Assembly: GCA_964421085.1 (NCBI GenBank)
Contig: CAYQVO010000016.1
Coordinates: 1-64,000 of the forward strand
Source of the DNA: CAYQVO01 sp964421085
GTDB taxonomy: Bacteria > Bdellovibrionota_C > UBA2361 > CAYQVO01
Length of the DNA: 64,000 bases
Reading direction: 5' to 3'
Each line of letters begins with the position of its first letter. Within the stretch, counting starts at the first letter, position 1. Positions 25,672-34,328 of the stretch are shown piece after piece. A model generated the notes under the pieces. That model saw only the letters and a list, made by a program, of their open reading frames with translations. It was not told the origin of the DNA and did no database searches. A program made the position numbers and the translations under genes.

Positions 25672-25836
25672 CGAAACGAAAACCTATTAAAGACCTACTA
25701 CTCAATTAAACCGGATAAGGCAGCATCCCGCAAGATGCCAAATAAGGTGTCTTTGCCGCTGCCATCATGACCAACCCCGAATAAATACAAGCCCCTTCTC
25801 CACGTAATGCCGACTAATGTTCTCCGGCGAGCAGTG
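25672..25836 (-). other. 3' untranslated region or small RNA before terminator
   Basis: Between the sigma-factor stop and the strong terminator lie 165 nt with no convincing gene. A possible minus-strand frame here has no ribosome-binding site. This may be a long 3' UTR or the source of a small RNA that uses the terminator. Confidence 0.3.
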
Positions 25837-26475
25837 TCAGCAGACCTGCGCAGCCTCCATGTCGTAGTCCTCCGGACCCGGGGCCGGCAAGGTGCCGTAG
25901 AGATCTCTGTAAAGCCGGACAAGTTTCCGCCGGAGCATGAGACGGGATCTGTGCAGCCGCGACTTTACGGCCGGAATCGAGAGGTCCAGCAGCTCGCTGA
26001 CCTCTTCATTAGAGAGCCCATCTATGTCCCGCAGCACAAAAACGTTGCGGTACTGTTCCGGCAGTCTGGTGATTGCGTTGGCAAGAATCTCGCGAACCTC
26101 CCGGCTCGTGGCGATTGAATCAGAGCGGCACACGAAGAACGAATCGTGATCGAGTTTCTGCTCCTGCACGATATCTTCGATAAACACAGCCGACTGCTGC
26201 CGTCTCTTGCGGAGTTTCATGAACGCGGCGTTCACAACTATCCGGTAAAGCCAGCTGGAAAACGCCGACTTTCCCTGAAAACCGTCGATTTTTTTGTAAA
26301 GAGTGGTGAACACATCCTGAACAACTTCTTCTGCGTCTTCCTGATTGCGGGTGAATCGCATCGCGAGGTTAAACACTTTGCTTTCATACTTCGAAATCAG
26401 TTCCTCGAACGCCTCAATCGAACCTTTTGTAAACTGTTTAATCAACGCCGCATCCGTGACCTTTTTCTCTTTCAT
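25837..26475 (-). CDS. ECF RNA polymerase sigma factor (RpoE-like)
   Basis: A 212-residue ECF sigma factor with region 2 (FEELISKYESKVFNLAMRFTRNQEDAEEVVQDVF, with FSSWLYRIVVNAAFMKLRKR) and region 4 (LPEQYRNVFVLRDIDGLSNEEVSELLDLSIPAVKSRLHRSRLMLRRKL). The chosen ATG at 26475 has GAGGG 7 nt upstream; a TTG at 26496 is an alternative. The short tail after region 4 ends in MEAAQVC. No anti-sigma gene lies next to it, which is unusual for the group. Confidence 0.92.
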   Translation of the reverse strand: MKEKKVTDAALIKQFTKGSIEAFEELISKYESKVFNLAMRFTRNQEDAEEVVQDVFTTLYKKIDGFQGKSAFSSWLYRIVVNAAFMKLRKRRQQSAVFIEDIVQEQKLDHDSFFVCRSDSIATSREVREILANAITRLPEQYRNVFVLRDIDGLSNEEVSELLDLSIPAVKSRLHRSRLMLRRKLVRLYRDLYGTLPAPGPEDYDMEAAQVC

Positions 26476-26652
26476 GCCAACCCTCATACTGTCCAAAAAT
26501 CAAAAGGCGGTTACCTTCGCCCTTTCTCCCGGCCTTCGCTTTCGCGCGTCCGCCATGCAGGCAATTTCTCATGGGTTTTGGCCTCAGTTGTAACGGCTGG
26601 GTAACCGAGGTGTAAAAGAAATGTAAAAAAGGAGAAAAAAAGATGAATCTGT

Positions 26653-27645
26653 CTAGGATGAGACCGTTTCTTCCTCAACCGACGCGGTTCGGAACCCCGT
26701 GATCTGACTTTTCAGACTCATGAGCGCAGCAGCCCCGGGAATTCCCACCACGAGGTACTGAATTATGTGCTGAGTCATAATCATAGCGAGAGCTGTCTCG
26801 CGATTTATCCCGAGCGAAGTCAGTACAACAAGCGTGACAGCTTCAATAACACCGATGCCGCCTGGTGCCGCCGGAATGAGAGAGCTGAAATTAACCGACA
26901 CGAGAAAAAGGACGCTTTGAGGAAGGGTAAGATGCGTCCCATATGCGAGTCCAATCACAACGTATACAGAAAGTTCAATCAGCCACACCGCGACCGACGA
27001 AATGATTATGTATGGAAGCTTGCGGGCGTTGAAAAGCGGGCTTAACCCGTCAAGAAAAACCGTTATCCTGTTCAGGGCGTATTGAAAGCTTTTGCGTTCT
27101 GATTTTGATTCAAGCGCGTTGATTCTCCGGAAGATGGAACGCCTGAACCCGAGCAGCAGGATAACTGCGAGAGCAATGGCGCCGAAGGCGATGGCAACCC
27201 AGGCAAAGTCTTTCGACAGTCCCCCGTCTCCGATGCCGATGGCAAAAATGACGAAAAGAATGCTTATTGTCACGCCATCCGCGAGTCTTTCACTGAAGAC
27301 TGTCGCGAGCACGAGAGTCCGCTTTGATCCCGTGATTCGGGCGCCCGCATGCGCGCGCACGAGTTCTCCTGCGCGGGCAGGAAGGGCGTTGTTCATGAGG
27401 AAGCCCAGGAAGAGGACCTTGACGGCGTCGACATACGAGATCATGAACTCGGGAAAGAGATACTCCCATCTGCGTGCTCTGAGAAGATACGAGAAGGCCA
27501 TGATGACTGTTGCAAGGAAAAGAAGAGGCCGGTCTGCAGATCCAAGATGCGAGAGAAAATCAGACCAGTTAATGTCCTTGAACGCGTAATAAAGCGCGGC
27601 AACCGTGATGATCCAGGGGACGCTGTGTTTAAGGAACCTGAGCAT
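26653..27645 (-). CDS. YbhN/UPF0104-type flippase-like membrane protein
   Basis: A 330-residue membrane protein with about eight hydrophobic helices and the signature of the lysylphosphatidylglycerol-synthase transmembrane family: LLRARRWEYLF, then FLGFLMNNALPARAGELVRAH, and later PAAPGGIGVIEAVTLVVLTSLG. Members flip or help synthesise membrane glycolipids; this one lacks the soluble synthase domain. Specific substrate unknown. It lies upstream of the ECF sigma gene on the same strand, with a 177-nt gap. Confidence 0.85.
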   Translation of the reverse strand: MLRFLKHSVPWIITVAALYYAFKDINWSDFLSHLGSADRPLLFLATVIMAFSYLLRARRWEYLFPEFMISYVDAVKVLFLGFLMNNALPARAGELVRAHAGARITGSKRTLVLATVFSERLADGVTISILFVIFAIGIGDGGLSKDFAWVAIAFGAIALAVILLLGFRRSIFRRINALESKSERKSFQYALNRITVFLDGLSPLFNARKLPYIIISSVAVWLIELSVYVVIGLAYGTHLTLPQSVLFLVSVNFSSLIPAAPGGIGVIEAVTLVVLTSLGINRETALAMIMTQHIIQYLVVGIPGAAALMSLKSQITGFRTASVEEETVSS

Positions 27646-27738
27646 AGCCGGAGAAGTGTATACCAGGTTGTGGATTATTGATAGAAGGCGCGGGAATCGT
27701 GACGGTTCAGCCCCCGGCCCCTGGAAGATTAAGGCTTT

Positions 27739-28455
27739 CTACTCCGGGACCACGATGTCTTCCCGGCTTGCCTCCGCCGCGATGCACCGTGACAGTTCGT
27801 CAAACATGGCGTTGCTGTATTTTCGGCTCGGAGTGCGGTCGTCTATCATCAATGTCGAGGACACCCAGTCCATGTCCTTTTCCCATGTTACGGCCTGAAC
27901 GTCTCCGTACCAGACGGTTATTCCCGAATCGACATCGATAATTTTTACAGATGCTGTAATCCTTTCCTGAGACCGGGGCGGGCTTATGTATCCGACAAGG
28001 ACAAGGTCGTATCCCGCATCTCTGGCCATCTCTATGGCACCGAAATTTCCGGTGTGAAATTCTTCTTTTTTACCGGGCCAGTCTTCCCTGTTCAAAACTT
28101 CGACAATCGGGACGATACCCGTTCTGAGCATTTCGGCCTGCACTGACCAGGCGAGCATACTCCCCCAACCCGGTCTTTCTGTATCCCGGTAGGAAATGTT
28201 TGCCGGAACTGAAAAGGGGATTACAGCCATTCGTACGGGAGAACCCGAGACATAACGGGTGGTTATATAATCTGCGAGGATGGTCTTTGTGTAAGCACGG
28301 GATTTGCAGTGTTCTCCAATGCGTTCATGGATGAAGGCGCATCCGGTGGCAGAAAAGCTCAGAAGAAGTGTCAGTATTATGGCGCGGAATGAGCCATTAT
28401 CTGGATTGCCGGACGAATAACTGGCTGTAGTTCTTTGGAGAAAAGGAATTTTTTC
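27739..28455 (-). CDS. Putative envelope lipoprotein, possible CsgG/LpoB-like fold
   Basis: About 238 residues. A hydrophobic segment ends in the lipobox-like SATGC, after an unusually long n-region. The mature part alternates strands and helices in a pattern reminiscent of CsgG/LpoB-type proteins: VRMAVIPFSVPA, then MLAWSVQAEMLRTG, then DLVLVGYISPP and VDSGITVWYGDV. The fold call is weak. The start is uncertain (28476, 28461 or 28455). It is divergent from the FlgO-like gene, with their starts almost touching. Confidence 0.6.
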   Translation of the reverse strand, partial: EKIPFLQRTTASYSSGNPDNGSFRAIILTLLLSFSATGCAFIHERIGEHCKSRAYTKTILADYITTRYVSGSPVRMAVIPFSVPANISYRDTERPGWGSMLAWSVQAEMLRTGIVPIVEVLNREDWPGKKEEFHTGNFGAIEMARDAGYDLVLVGYISPPRSQERITASVKIIDVDSGITVWYGDVQAVTWEKDMDWVSSTLMIDDRTPSRKYSNAMFDELSRCIAAEASREDIVVPE

Positions 28456-28474
28456 CATAAGCATCTCACGGAGC

Positions 28475-29215
28475 ATGAGGAGAATGAATCAAGTAATGTG
28501 CCATATTGTAACGCTGCTTGTAGTGGTTTTTACACTGATGCCTTTTTCCGGGTGCAGCAAGAGATATACAGAACTCCCTGCATTTTCTGCCGTCCCCTTC
28601 AAGGATTATCCGAACGAATCCGTGGGCCGATTTAAAACGTCTTATCTGGCCGACCAGATAGATAATTTTTACAGAGGGACTGACCCCGGGCCCATCGGGA
28701 TTACCACTTTTGTCAATGTTGACGACCTCTACTCCACCTCTACGTTTGGACGGATGGTTGGCGAGCAGCTTATGAGCGAACTGGCGATGAAGGGCTACGA
28801 TGTGGTCGAGCTCCGGCATTCGGATGCCATCCAGTTTCTTTCGTCAGCCGGTGAATTTGCGCTTTCGAGAAATGTTGCGGCAGTCCGGCCGACCAGAGAT
28901 CTCGGAGGAGTGGTGGTTGGAACATACACAGTCTCTCCGGTAAGGGTTTATCTCAATGCGCGTCTCCTGGATCCGCGCAGCTCGATAGTGCTTTCAGCGG
29001 GATCGGTGGAAATGGAAAAAACCGATGAACTTGCACGTCTTCTCAGGGGCGGCGGGATCGTTACGACTATGGAAAGGATTCCCGTAAAGCACCTCGGATG
29101 GTACCGATATCCTCTGCAGGCACTCACTAATCCAGCTCTGATGGAGAGCGAAGATGAAACAGGACCGCAGCTTCCGGCGCTTTCAACAAGAGTAACCCCG
29201 CAGATGCCCAGATGA
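28475..29215 (+). CDS. FlgO-family outer-membrane lipoprotein
   Basis: A 246-residue lipoprotein (signal peptide, lipobox FSGC, lipid Cys at 27) with the FlgO domain: GITTFVNVDDLYSTSTFGRMVGEQLMSEL, GYDVVELR, GEFALSRNV and GVVVGTYTVSPVRVYLNARLL. In Vibrio FlgO is an outer-membrane protein of the flagellar sheath region. No flagellar gene is seen here, so the family may serve another envelope assembly, possibly the T3SS. Several Met codons compete as start. Confidence 0.8.
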   Translation: MRRMNQVMCHIVTLLVVVFTLMPFSGCSKRYTELPAFSAVPFKDYPNESVGRFKTSYLADQIDNFYRGTDPGPIGITTFVNVDDLYSTSTFGRMVGEQLMSELAMKGYDVVELRHSDAIQFLSSAGEFALSRNVAAVRPTRDLGGVVVGTYTVSPVRVYLNARLLDPRSSIVLSAGSVEMEKTDELARLLRGGGIVTTMERIPVKHLGWYRYPLQALTNPALMESEDETGPQLPALSTRVTPQMPR

Positions 29216-29266
29216 CATCAGATCCCTCACTTTGTTCGGGATAGAGTAAATGCTGAAGCACTGACT

Positions 29267-29578
29267 CTACTTCTCCCACTTATCAGGGCTCAGTGAGAAG
29301 GGAATGAAGTCTTTTCCGGAGCGCCGAACGTTCTTCCACTCAACGTCTGTGCGTGTTTCCTTTGGCCGGCAGAATTTAGCCGTCGCGTTTTCCGGTCTGC
29401 TGCAGTCAATGTACATCCAGCCGGGATGGGGGCGAAGCGTGTCGAGTCCAAGCAAGGACATCAGTCCGAAGAATCTGTTTCCGAAAATTATCGTGCAGGA
29501 CAGGAGGAGGAGAACTGTGATTACGGAATACCCGACAATATTGATCATCAGGCCGATTCTTTCTTGGTTTGAAGACAT
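29267..29578 (-). CDS. Hypothetical single-pass membrane protein
   Basis: A 103-residue protein with one membrane helix (about 12-33) and a soluble C-terminal part containing two cysteines (DCSRPENATAKFCRP) that could form a disulfide if exported. Not recognised. It converges with the FlgO-like gene across a 51-nt gap. Confidence 0.6.
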   Translation of the reverse strand: MSSNQERIGLMINIVGYSVITVLLLLSCTIIFGNRFFGLMSLLGLDTLRPHPGWMYIDCSRPENATAKFCRPKETRTDVEWKNVRRSGKDFIPFSLSPDKWEK

Positions 29579-29882
29579 TGCAAATACCCTTCAGAAGGGC
29601 GTCATGATTAGTATATCGGCTGATTTTATGGAATCTTTACAGGCATGAGCCTGCTTTTTCCGAAAAGCGGGGGGATTTTCACCTTAACAAACATATTCTT
29701 GACGGAATCTGCAGGTGCTTGATATGCAGCACCGGGAAAAGTTGGAGCCGGGCCGGATTATTCCAAAAAATCAGGCAGGAAACGCCGATTTACTATTGAT
29801 AATTCAAGCGACTTAAAGTAACTCTTCAAATGACTCCCCGGCAATTCTAAACTTTTCACAGTACGGACAGGGGGCGTGCCGC
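29579..29882. other. Divergent intergenic region
   Basis: This 304-bp gap lies between the minus-strand hypothetical gene and the plus-strand gene at 29883. It must hold the promoter for the 29883-33479 run. I see AT-rich stretches near 29790-29850 but no confident promoter, operator or short gene. Confidence 0.4.
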
Positions 29883-30578
29883 GTGGCTTACGATGTGAAT
29901 GATAATACAAGGCACTTCTGGGTGGCATCCGGGCCCTTTGTGGAGACCTGCCTTATTTTCATACCGGAATTCTCCGCCAAATCTTCAGTGGGTGGGATTG
30001 GCGGACGATCGGAGGCCCAACTTTCTTTCTTTGATGCGGACGGGACTCTCGTAAATGAAGCGGAGATTTCCGCCCTCGCAGGCCAGCCGGCCGTTCTCGA
30101 GGTGGGGCAGTTTCTCGGAAGCTGCAAACTCGAAAGCGGCATCCGGCATGCTCATATGGTTCTAAGGTCGAAGGACCGCGCATTTGCAGCGTGCAGGATG
30201 ACCGGCGGGGCAGGCGCGTCCATGCTTGGGCCGTTAACTGATGTCAACGTCGACCGGACCGGGTTCATGCCTGTTGTGTTTTCGGCTGTGAGGCATCCGC
30301 TGCTCTGCGCGATCAATTATTCCCAGGAAGATTTCGACCTGCGCTGCCAGCTATTCTTCGGTTCGAGAATTCCCGAGACCGAACTTGCCGTTCCCGGGAA
30401 TGGCGCGAGGCTTCTTGCCCTCGACGTTGAATTCGAGCAGTCTCTTTCGAAAGATGCAGGCAAAACAATCCGGGCTTACCTGCGGTTTGGAGCGAAGGGT
30501 AATGGGACGGGAGGAATACAGTTTTTCGAACTGTATCCTGCGCCGAAGAATGAAGAATTTGTGAGCGGAGTCGGCTGA
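29883..30578 (+). CDS. Unrecognised beta-rich protein, first of a trio
   Basis: A 231-residue protein starting with GTG (AGGGGG upstream). No signal peptide or membrane segment. Alternating hydrophobic residues with frequent glycine and proline (TCLIFIPEFSAKSS, EAQLSFFDADGTLV, RHAHMVLRSKDRAFAACRMTG) suggest two all-beta sandwich modules. The next gene starts 2 nt after the stop, so translation is coupled. I do not recognise the family. Confidence 0.75.
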   Translation: MAYDVNDNTRHFWVASGPFVETCLIFIPEFSAKSSVGGIGGRSEAQLSFFDADGTLVNEAEISALAGQPAVLEVGQFLGSCKLESGIRHAHMVLRSKDRAFAACRMTGGAGASMLGPLTDVNVDRTGFMPVVFSAVRHPLLCAINYSQEDFDLRCQLFFGSRIPETELAVPGNGARLLALDVEFEQSLSKDAGKTIRAYLRFGAKGNGTGGIQFFELYPAPKNEEFVSGVG

Positions 30579-30580
30579 TT

Positions 30581-31369
30581 ATGCAGATGGTCCATCCCGG
30601 GCATATGGTTCAATGGCATGCATTCGGGCTGCACACGAACCGCACAAAAACTCTCGTACACTTTTTCCCATCGGCAGGATCGCTGACGGCCCCTTATCCT
30701 GCTCAGTGCAGGCTCACCGCTTATGGGGACGCAGTTGGTGTCAAGACGGTCACGCTGGACGGCGGCCGCGTGAGCCAGCCCGATGGAATCTGCATCGATG
30801 ACGTTTTCCCTTCTCTGGAATCCGAAAAATCGGCGGCGGTTGGACTTATCATCGAAGTTTCAACTATGCAGCCGCGGCTCAACATATCGACTTCGGACTG
30901 TGTTATCGAGTTTGTCACCGAAGGTTTTTCGACCCGGTTTCATCCGGCAAAAACGGGTGAACCGGCCGCAGCAGTTAACCCGGAAAGCGCCGAGGATGGA
31001 AAGTACTGTCCGTTGGGTGTGGCTATAAAGGATAAGTATACCTCCACTTCGATATTCATGCTGAATCCTTCTGAAAATGAAGTTCAGCCGGCATTGTCCG
31101 TTCTTCGAAAAGGGACGAACAACGCCGAACTTTCAAGTCTGGAAGGCCCGGGAATTTCGCCGTCCTCGCTTCGTGAGATTTCCATCGGCGATAACTACTA
31201 TTCCAGCGCGTTTGAAGTACAGCAGCCTTACGGGATGCAGCAGTATCTTCCCCTTGTTTATGAAGGAACTTCTGACTCCCGCGTAGTGATGTATTGCGTC
31301 TACCGGGATGCCTCTACGGGATGCCCCGTTTCAGTAAGTCCTCTCTCAGTAATGCTTTTTTCAGTGTGA
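30581..31369 (+). CDS. Unrecognised beta-rich protein, second of a trio
   Basis: A 262-residue protein, also apparently all-beta and cytoplasmic. It contains a recurring design, for example TSTSIFMLNPSENEVQPALSV then a Gly/Pro turn, that recalls beta-sandwich modules of the sensory-rhodopsin-transducer kind. Similarity of style with the preceding protein suggests a common origin, but I could not align them with certainty. Start 2 nt after the previous stop, end 5 nt before the next start. Confidence 0.75.
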   Translation: MQMVHPGHMVQWHAFGLHTNRTKTLVHFFPSAGSLTAPYPAQCRLTAYGDAVGVKTVTLDGGRVSQPDGICIDDVFPSLESEKSAAVGLIIEVSTMQPRLNISTSDCVIEFVTEGFSTRFHPAKTGEPAAAVNPESAEDGKYCPLGVAIKDKYTSTSIFMLNPSENEVQPALSVLRKGTNNAELSSLEGPGISPSSLREISIGDNYYSSAFEVQQPYGMQQYLPLVYEGTSDSRVVMYCVYRDASTGCPVSVSPLSVMLFSV

Positions 31370-31374
31370 ACACC

Positions 31375-32172
31375 ATGAGTGTAATTCTTTTTGCTCCTTT
31401 CTCGGCAACCAGTGCGGAAGCCGGTCTGATCTACCTTCTCGGGAACTACATGCGCTATCTGCGAAGCGATGTTTTTCAGCTCCGGTGCAATGGCGCGTTT
31501 CCTGTATGTGAACGGGATGCGGAAAACGGCTGGAGACGGTCCGTTCGAAGCTGTCCGGCATGCACAGGAGAACAGAGAAACCTGGCGAGATGGGGTTCCA
31601 TCGAGAGCAAGGATCTCTCTTCGTTCCTGCAGCCCGACGAAGTGCAGGAAACCTGGCGAACGATTCTCGGTATTCCGGCGGCTGAACTTCTTGATTTCAA
31701 ATATCGAGGCGTTCCTCTTTACGATCTGGCGAGAGGAAGCTTCAGGGATTATTTCGGGGTCGAGAGCCCTGACCTGAATGACGAAAGTCATCAGCGGGAA
31801 TTGCGCCGCCTTCTGCTTGCGACGTGGCGGATGTCCATTTCAGTGCGGCGGTTCAATAACAGGATGACACCGCAGACATCGCTGGTCACAGGAGGCCAGG
31901 ATTACATGACGCGCACCTTTGTCGCTCATTCGGTGGGGCAGGGAGTCGATGTCGTCGTGTTCCAGTGGAGCGCTTCTGACAGGGCGATAAATCTGATTAA
32001 CCTCCACGATAACAGCTCGTTTGCCTGCGAGTTCGTGATAGAAGATCTCAAAAATATGCGAAACAACCCGGAAAGTTGGTCTGAAGAAACAATCGAGCAG
32101 CTTCACGCCATCCTCGAATTTACAGGAAGGCCGGTTCAGGTTCAGGCAGGACTGAAAAAAGCTGCGCAGTAA
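31375..32172 (+). CDS. Unrecognised protein with CxxC motif, third of a trio
   Basis: A 265-residue protein starting at ATG 31375, with no ribosome-binding site but 5 nt after the previous stop (likely re-initiation). It has RSCPACTGEQRNLARW (a CxxC pair), then ELLDFKYRGVPLYDLARGSFRDYFG, and a C-terminal half (QDYMTRTFVAHSVGQGVDVVVFQW) that faintly recalls surface-polysaccharide synthesis proteins. No signal peptide. Function unknown. Confidence 0.75.
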   Translation: MSVILFAPFSATSAEAGLIYLLGNYMRYLRSDVFQLRCNGAFPVCERDAENGWRRSVRSCPACTGEQRNLARWGSIESKDLSSFLQPDEVQETWRTILGIPAAELLDFKYRGVPLYDLARGSFRDYFGVESPDLNDESHQRELRRLLLATWRMSISVRRFNNRMTPQTSLVTGGQDYMTRTFVAHSVGQGVDVVVFQWSASDRAINLINLHDNSSFACEFVIEDLKNMRNNPESWSEETIEQLHAILEFTGRPVQVQAGLKKAAQ

Positions 32173-32186
32173 TACTGCGGATCGGT

Positions 32187-32227
32187 GAAGGAGGAGTGCT
32201 TTGGCGCGAGCGAAGGACCTCCTCCTT
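32187..32227. promoter_or_regulatory. Inverted repeat after the trio
   Basis: AAGGAGGAG (from 32187) is repeated in inverted form as CCTCCTCCTT about 22 nt later. The 9-bp stem could terminate the trio transcript or hide the GAGGAG site of the next gene. No T-run follows, so termination is uncertain. Confidence 0.35.
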
Positions 32228-32265
32228 GTTTACGAATCCCGGAAGTTCCTGATACCATACCTCTT

Positions 32266-32793
32266 ATGCAGACCGACAATTGGCCCTGGGGCCGGGAACG
32301 TATAATCTGGGGTTTTGACCCCTCACACGAATTCACGTTCAAAATCGTCGAGCCGAAGAAAGGCAGAGAAGGATGCCTGAGTCTTCAGTATCACAATAGA
32401 AAAAGCGAAGCGTGGTTGTGCATCCGGGGCATAACCTGGGCGCTTGTTATCGTTGAAGGCAAAGTGTGCACCCGCGTACTGAGGCCTGGAGACACGCTGA
32501 CTATTCCAGCGGGCGTCATTCATCGAATGATGGGGATAAGCGATGATGCTCAGGTTGCTGAACCATCCACGCCGGACCGGCATGCGGCCGACAAGAAGGT
32601 GGAAAAAGACGTAATACGTCTGCACTGTACAATGGGGCGTGAGACGACAGAACCACGAACGGACGAAGAAGCTGCTCTGGTGAGAACAGCGGTGGCTTAT
32701 ACGGAAGAGGCAATTTCAGCAATTGAACAGGGGAAGATGCCCGTTGAGCATGAGCCGCAATTCCTGAAGGGAAGAGGAGCTGAGCGGCTGTGA
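32266..32793 (+). CDS. Cupin-domain protein (mannose-6-phosphate isomerase type II-like)
   Basis: A 175-residue cupin. The first 95 residues carry the motif pattern of type II phosphomannose isomerase domains: PWG, SLQYHNRKSEAWLCIRG and GDTLTIPAGVIHRM, with His and Glu as likely metal ligands. The last 75 residues are helical. A sugar-phosphate substrate is likely by family. An upstream GTG frame (32185) is possible, but ATG 32266 fits the domain start. The HAD gene follows with a 4-nt overlap. Confidence 0.75.
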   Translation: MQTDNWPWGRERIIWGFDPSHEFTFKIVEPKKGREGCLSLQYHNRKSEAWLCIRGITWALVIVEGKVCTRVLRPGDTLTIPAGVIHRMMGISDDAQVAEPSTPDRHAADKKVEKDVIRLHCTMGRETTEPRTDEEAALVRTAVAYTEEAISAIEQGKMPVEHEPQFLKGRGAERL

Positions 32794-33479
32794 GCGTGAA
32801 GTGGCGGCTTAACGGGATTCTGCCTTTCCAGGCCGCGATATTCGATCTTAACGGCGTCATCGTAAACGATATCCCCTTCCACAAACAGGCATGGTATGAG
32901 CTGTGCGAATTACACGGCGTGCCGCTTTCAGAAGAGCTGTTCAATGTGAAGATCAACGGACGGACCAACCGGGAGATCTTTGAATTCCTTTACGACAGAT
33001 CGCTTACCGATGATGAAGTCCGGCGTTATTCCGGCGAGAAAGAGGAGAGATACCGGGAGATTTTCGGACCCCACAGGAAAACGCTTCCCGGCCTCACAGG
33101 GTTTCTCACGGAATTGAAGGAAAAACGGATTCCAACTGCCGTTGCCACCAGTTCTCCGCCGGTGAACGTTCCATTTATCATGGAGTACCTCAATCTCTAC
33201 GCGTTTTTCGACGTTGTGCTTGACGCGAACGATGTGACCCGGGGCAAGCCGGATCCGGAAATGTATCTGACGGCAGCGTCGCGTCTTGGAATTGATTCGG
33301 AAGAGTGTCTGGTCTTCGAAGATGCTCTCCTTGGCGTGAAGTCGGCACTGGCTGCAGGCATGAAAGTTGTGGGAGTGTCAACAACTCATATGGAACTTGA
33401 GGGAGCGGCTTTTATGATTCCGGATTACCGGGGGCTCTCTTTGAGGACCGCGCCAGCTCCCACAGCTTCAGGTACTTGA
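32790..33479 (+). CDS. HAD-family phosphatase/phosphomutase with Asp-to-Asn in motif I
   Basis: A 229-residue haloacid-dehalogenase protein of the beta-phosphoglucomutase class. It has an alpha-helical cap and the motifs FDLNG (nucleophile D19), TSSPP (motif II), GKPDPEMYL (Lys) and VFEDALLGVKSA. The second catalytic aspartate of DxD is replaced by asparagine (N21), a change I know from some HAD phosphatases. A GTG start overlaps the cupin stop, so the two are coupled. The last 68 bp overlap the opposite-strand glycosyltransferase gene. Confidence 0.85.
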   Translation: MSVKWRLNGILPFQAAIFDLNGVIVNDIPFHKQAWYELCELHGVPLSEELFNVKINGRTNREIFEFLYDRSLTDDEVRRYSGEKEERYREIFGPHRKTLPGLTGFLTELKEKRIPTAVATSSPPVNVPFIMEYLNLYAFFDVVLDANDVTRGKPDPEMYLTAASRLGIDSEECLVFEDALLGVKSALAAGMKVVGVSTTHMELEGAAFMIPDYRGLSLRTAPAPTASGT

Positions 33480-34185
33480 GAAAGACGTAGTGCGCCTCCA
33501 GAAAAGCCACCATCAGTCCTGGTATTCCTTCGCGATATCCTTTTCTCAGGAAATAAAACTTCACAAGGCGTATAAGCGGATTGAAAAAAATCTTCGACAA
33601 GCTCGATCTCTGCCCCTCGGAAAAAAGACTTTGCGCGGCCGAAGACGAGTGGGCGTTGAGACGCGCCACATGATCTGCGGTATCTTCGTATGTGTAGTGA
33701 TAAATCTCTCCGGTGAGAAAAGCGGTCTGACCCGGCACGACGGCTTTCTCATGAGGGTCTCTTCCTCCCCAGGTCGTCACATTTCTCCTGCAGAACCTGA
33801 GCCTGTACTCCGGATACCACCCTCCTTTGCGCCACCATCGGCCCAGGTAATAGACCACACGGTTGATGTAGTATCCATCGCAACTTGCGCCTTGAGAAGC
33901 AATCTGCTCGATTTCCGCTCGAAGTCCGGGCGAAACTTCCTCGTCGGCGTCTATGTTCAAAACCCACTCCTGTGTGCACTGTTCCAGACCAGCGCGTTTC
34001 TGATTCACGTAGCCTGACCATTCGCGATGAATGACTCTGTCCGTGTACTGCCGGGCGATCTCGAGCGTGCGGTCGGTAGAGCCGCTGTCAATGACGATAA
34101 TTTCGTCGCACCAGATGATGCTGCTGAGGCAGCGCGCGATATGCTTTTCTTCGTTGCAGCAGACTACGAAACATGAAATACCCAT
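33412..34185 (-). CDS. Family 2 glycosyltransferase (WaaE/KdtX-like)
   Basis: A 257-residue GT-A glycosyltransferase with CFVVCCNEEKHIARCL at the N terminus, IDSGSTDRT (32-40) and the DADEEV nucleotide-sugar motif (79-84). The KTxxW-like remainder resembles LPS-core beta-glucosyltransferases of the WaaE/KdtX type. Sugar and acceptor are unknown. It is convergent with the HAD gene, overlapping 68 bp, and divergent from the carbamoyltransferase. Confidence 0.88.
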   Translation of the reverse strand: MGISCFVVCCNEEKHIARCLSSIIWCDEIIVIDSGSTDRTLEIARQYTDRVIHREWSGYVNQKRAGLEQCTQEWVLNIDADEEVSPGLRAEIEQIASQGASCDGYYINRVVYYLGRWWRKGGWYPEYRLRFCRRNVTTWGGRDPHEKAVVPGQTAFLTGEIYHYTYEDTADHVARLNAHSSSAAQSLFSEGQRSSLSKIFFNPLIRLVKFYFLRKGYREGIPGLMVAFLEAHYVFLKYLKLWELARSSKRAPGNPES

Positions 34186-34262
34186 GAATTCCTATATAGC
34201 AGATATGCTTCCCAGGCCCAAAGAAAGGGGGATTTGAGTTTCTACAGGTGATATGGGAAACT

Positions 34263-34289
34263 CGCCATCGCCCTGCAGGTGTGATGGCG
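34263..34289. promoter_or_regulatory. Inverted repeat and -10-like element before carbamoyltransferase
   Basis: CGCCATC (34263-34269) and GATGGCG (34283-34289) form a perfect 7-bp inverted repeat with a 13-nt spacer. TATAAC (34300-34305) lies just downstream, and the repeat would cover the -35 area, so it is a candidate operator for the gene at 34329. Confidence 0.35.
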
Positions 34290-34328
34290 TTGTATTCTTT
34301 ATAACATCTGCCAGTCTCAAAAGAGAGC

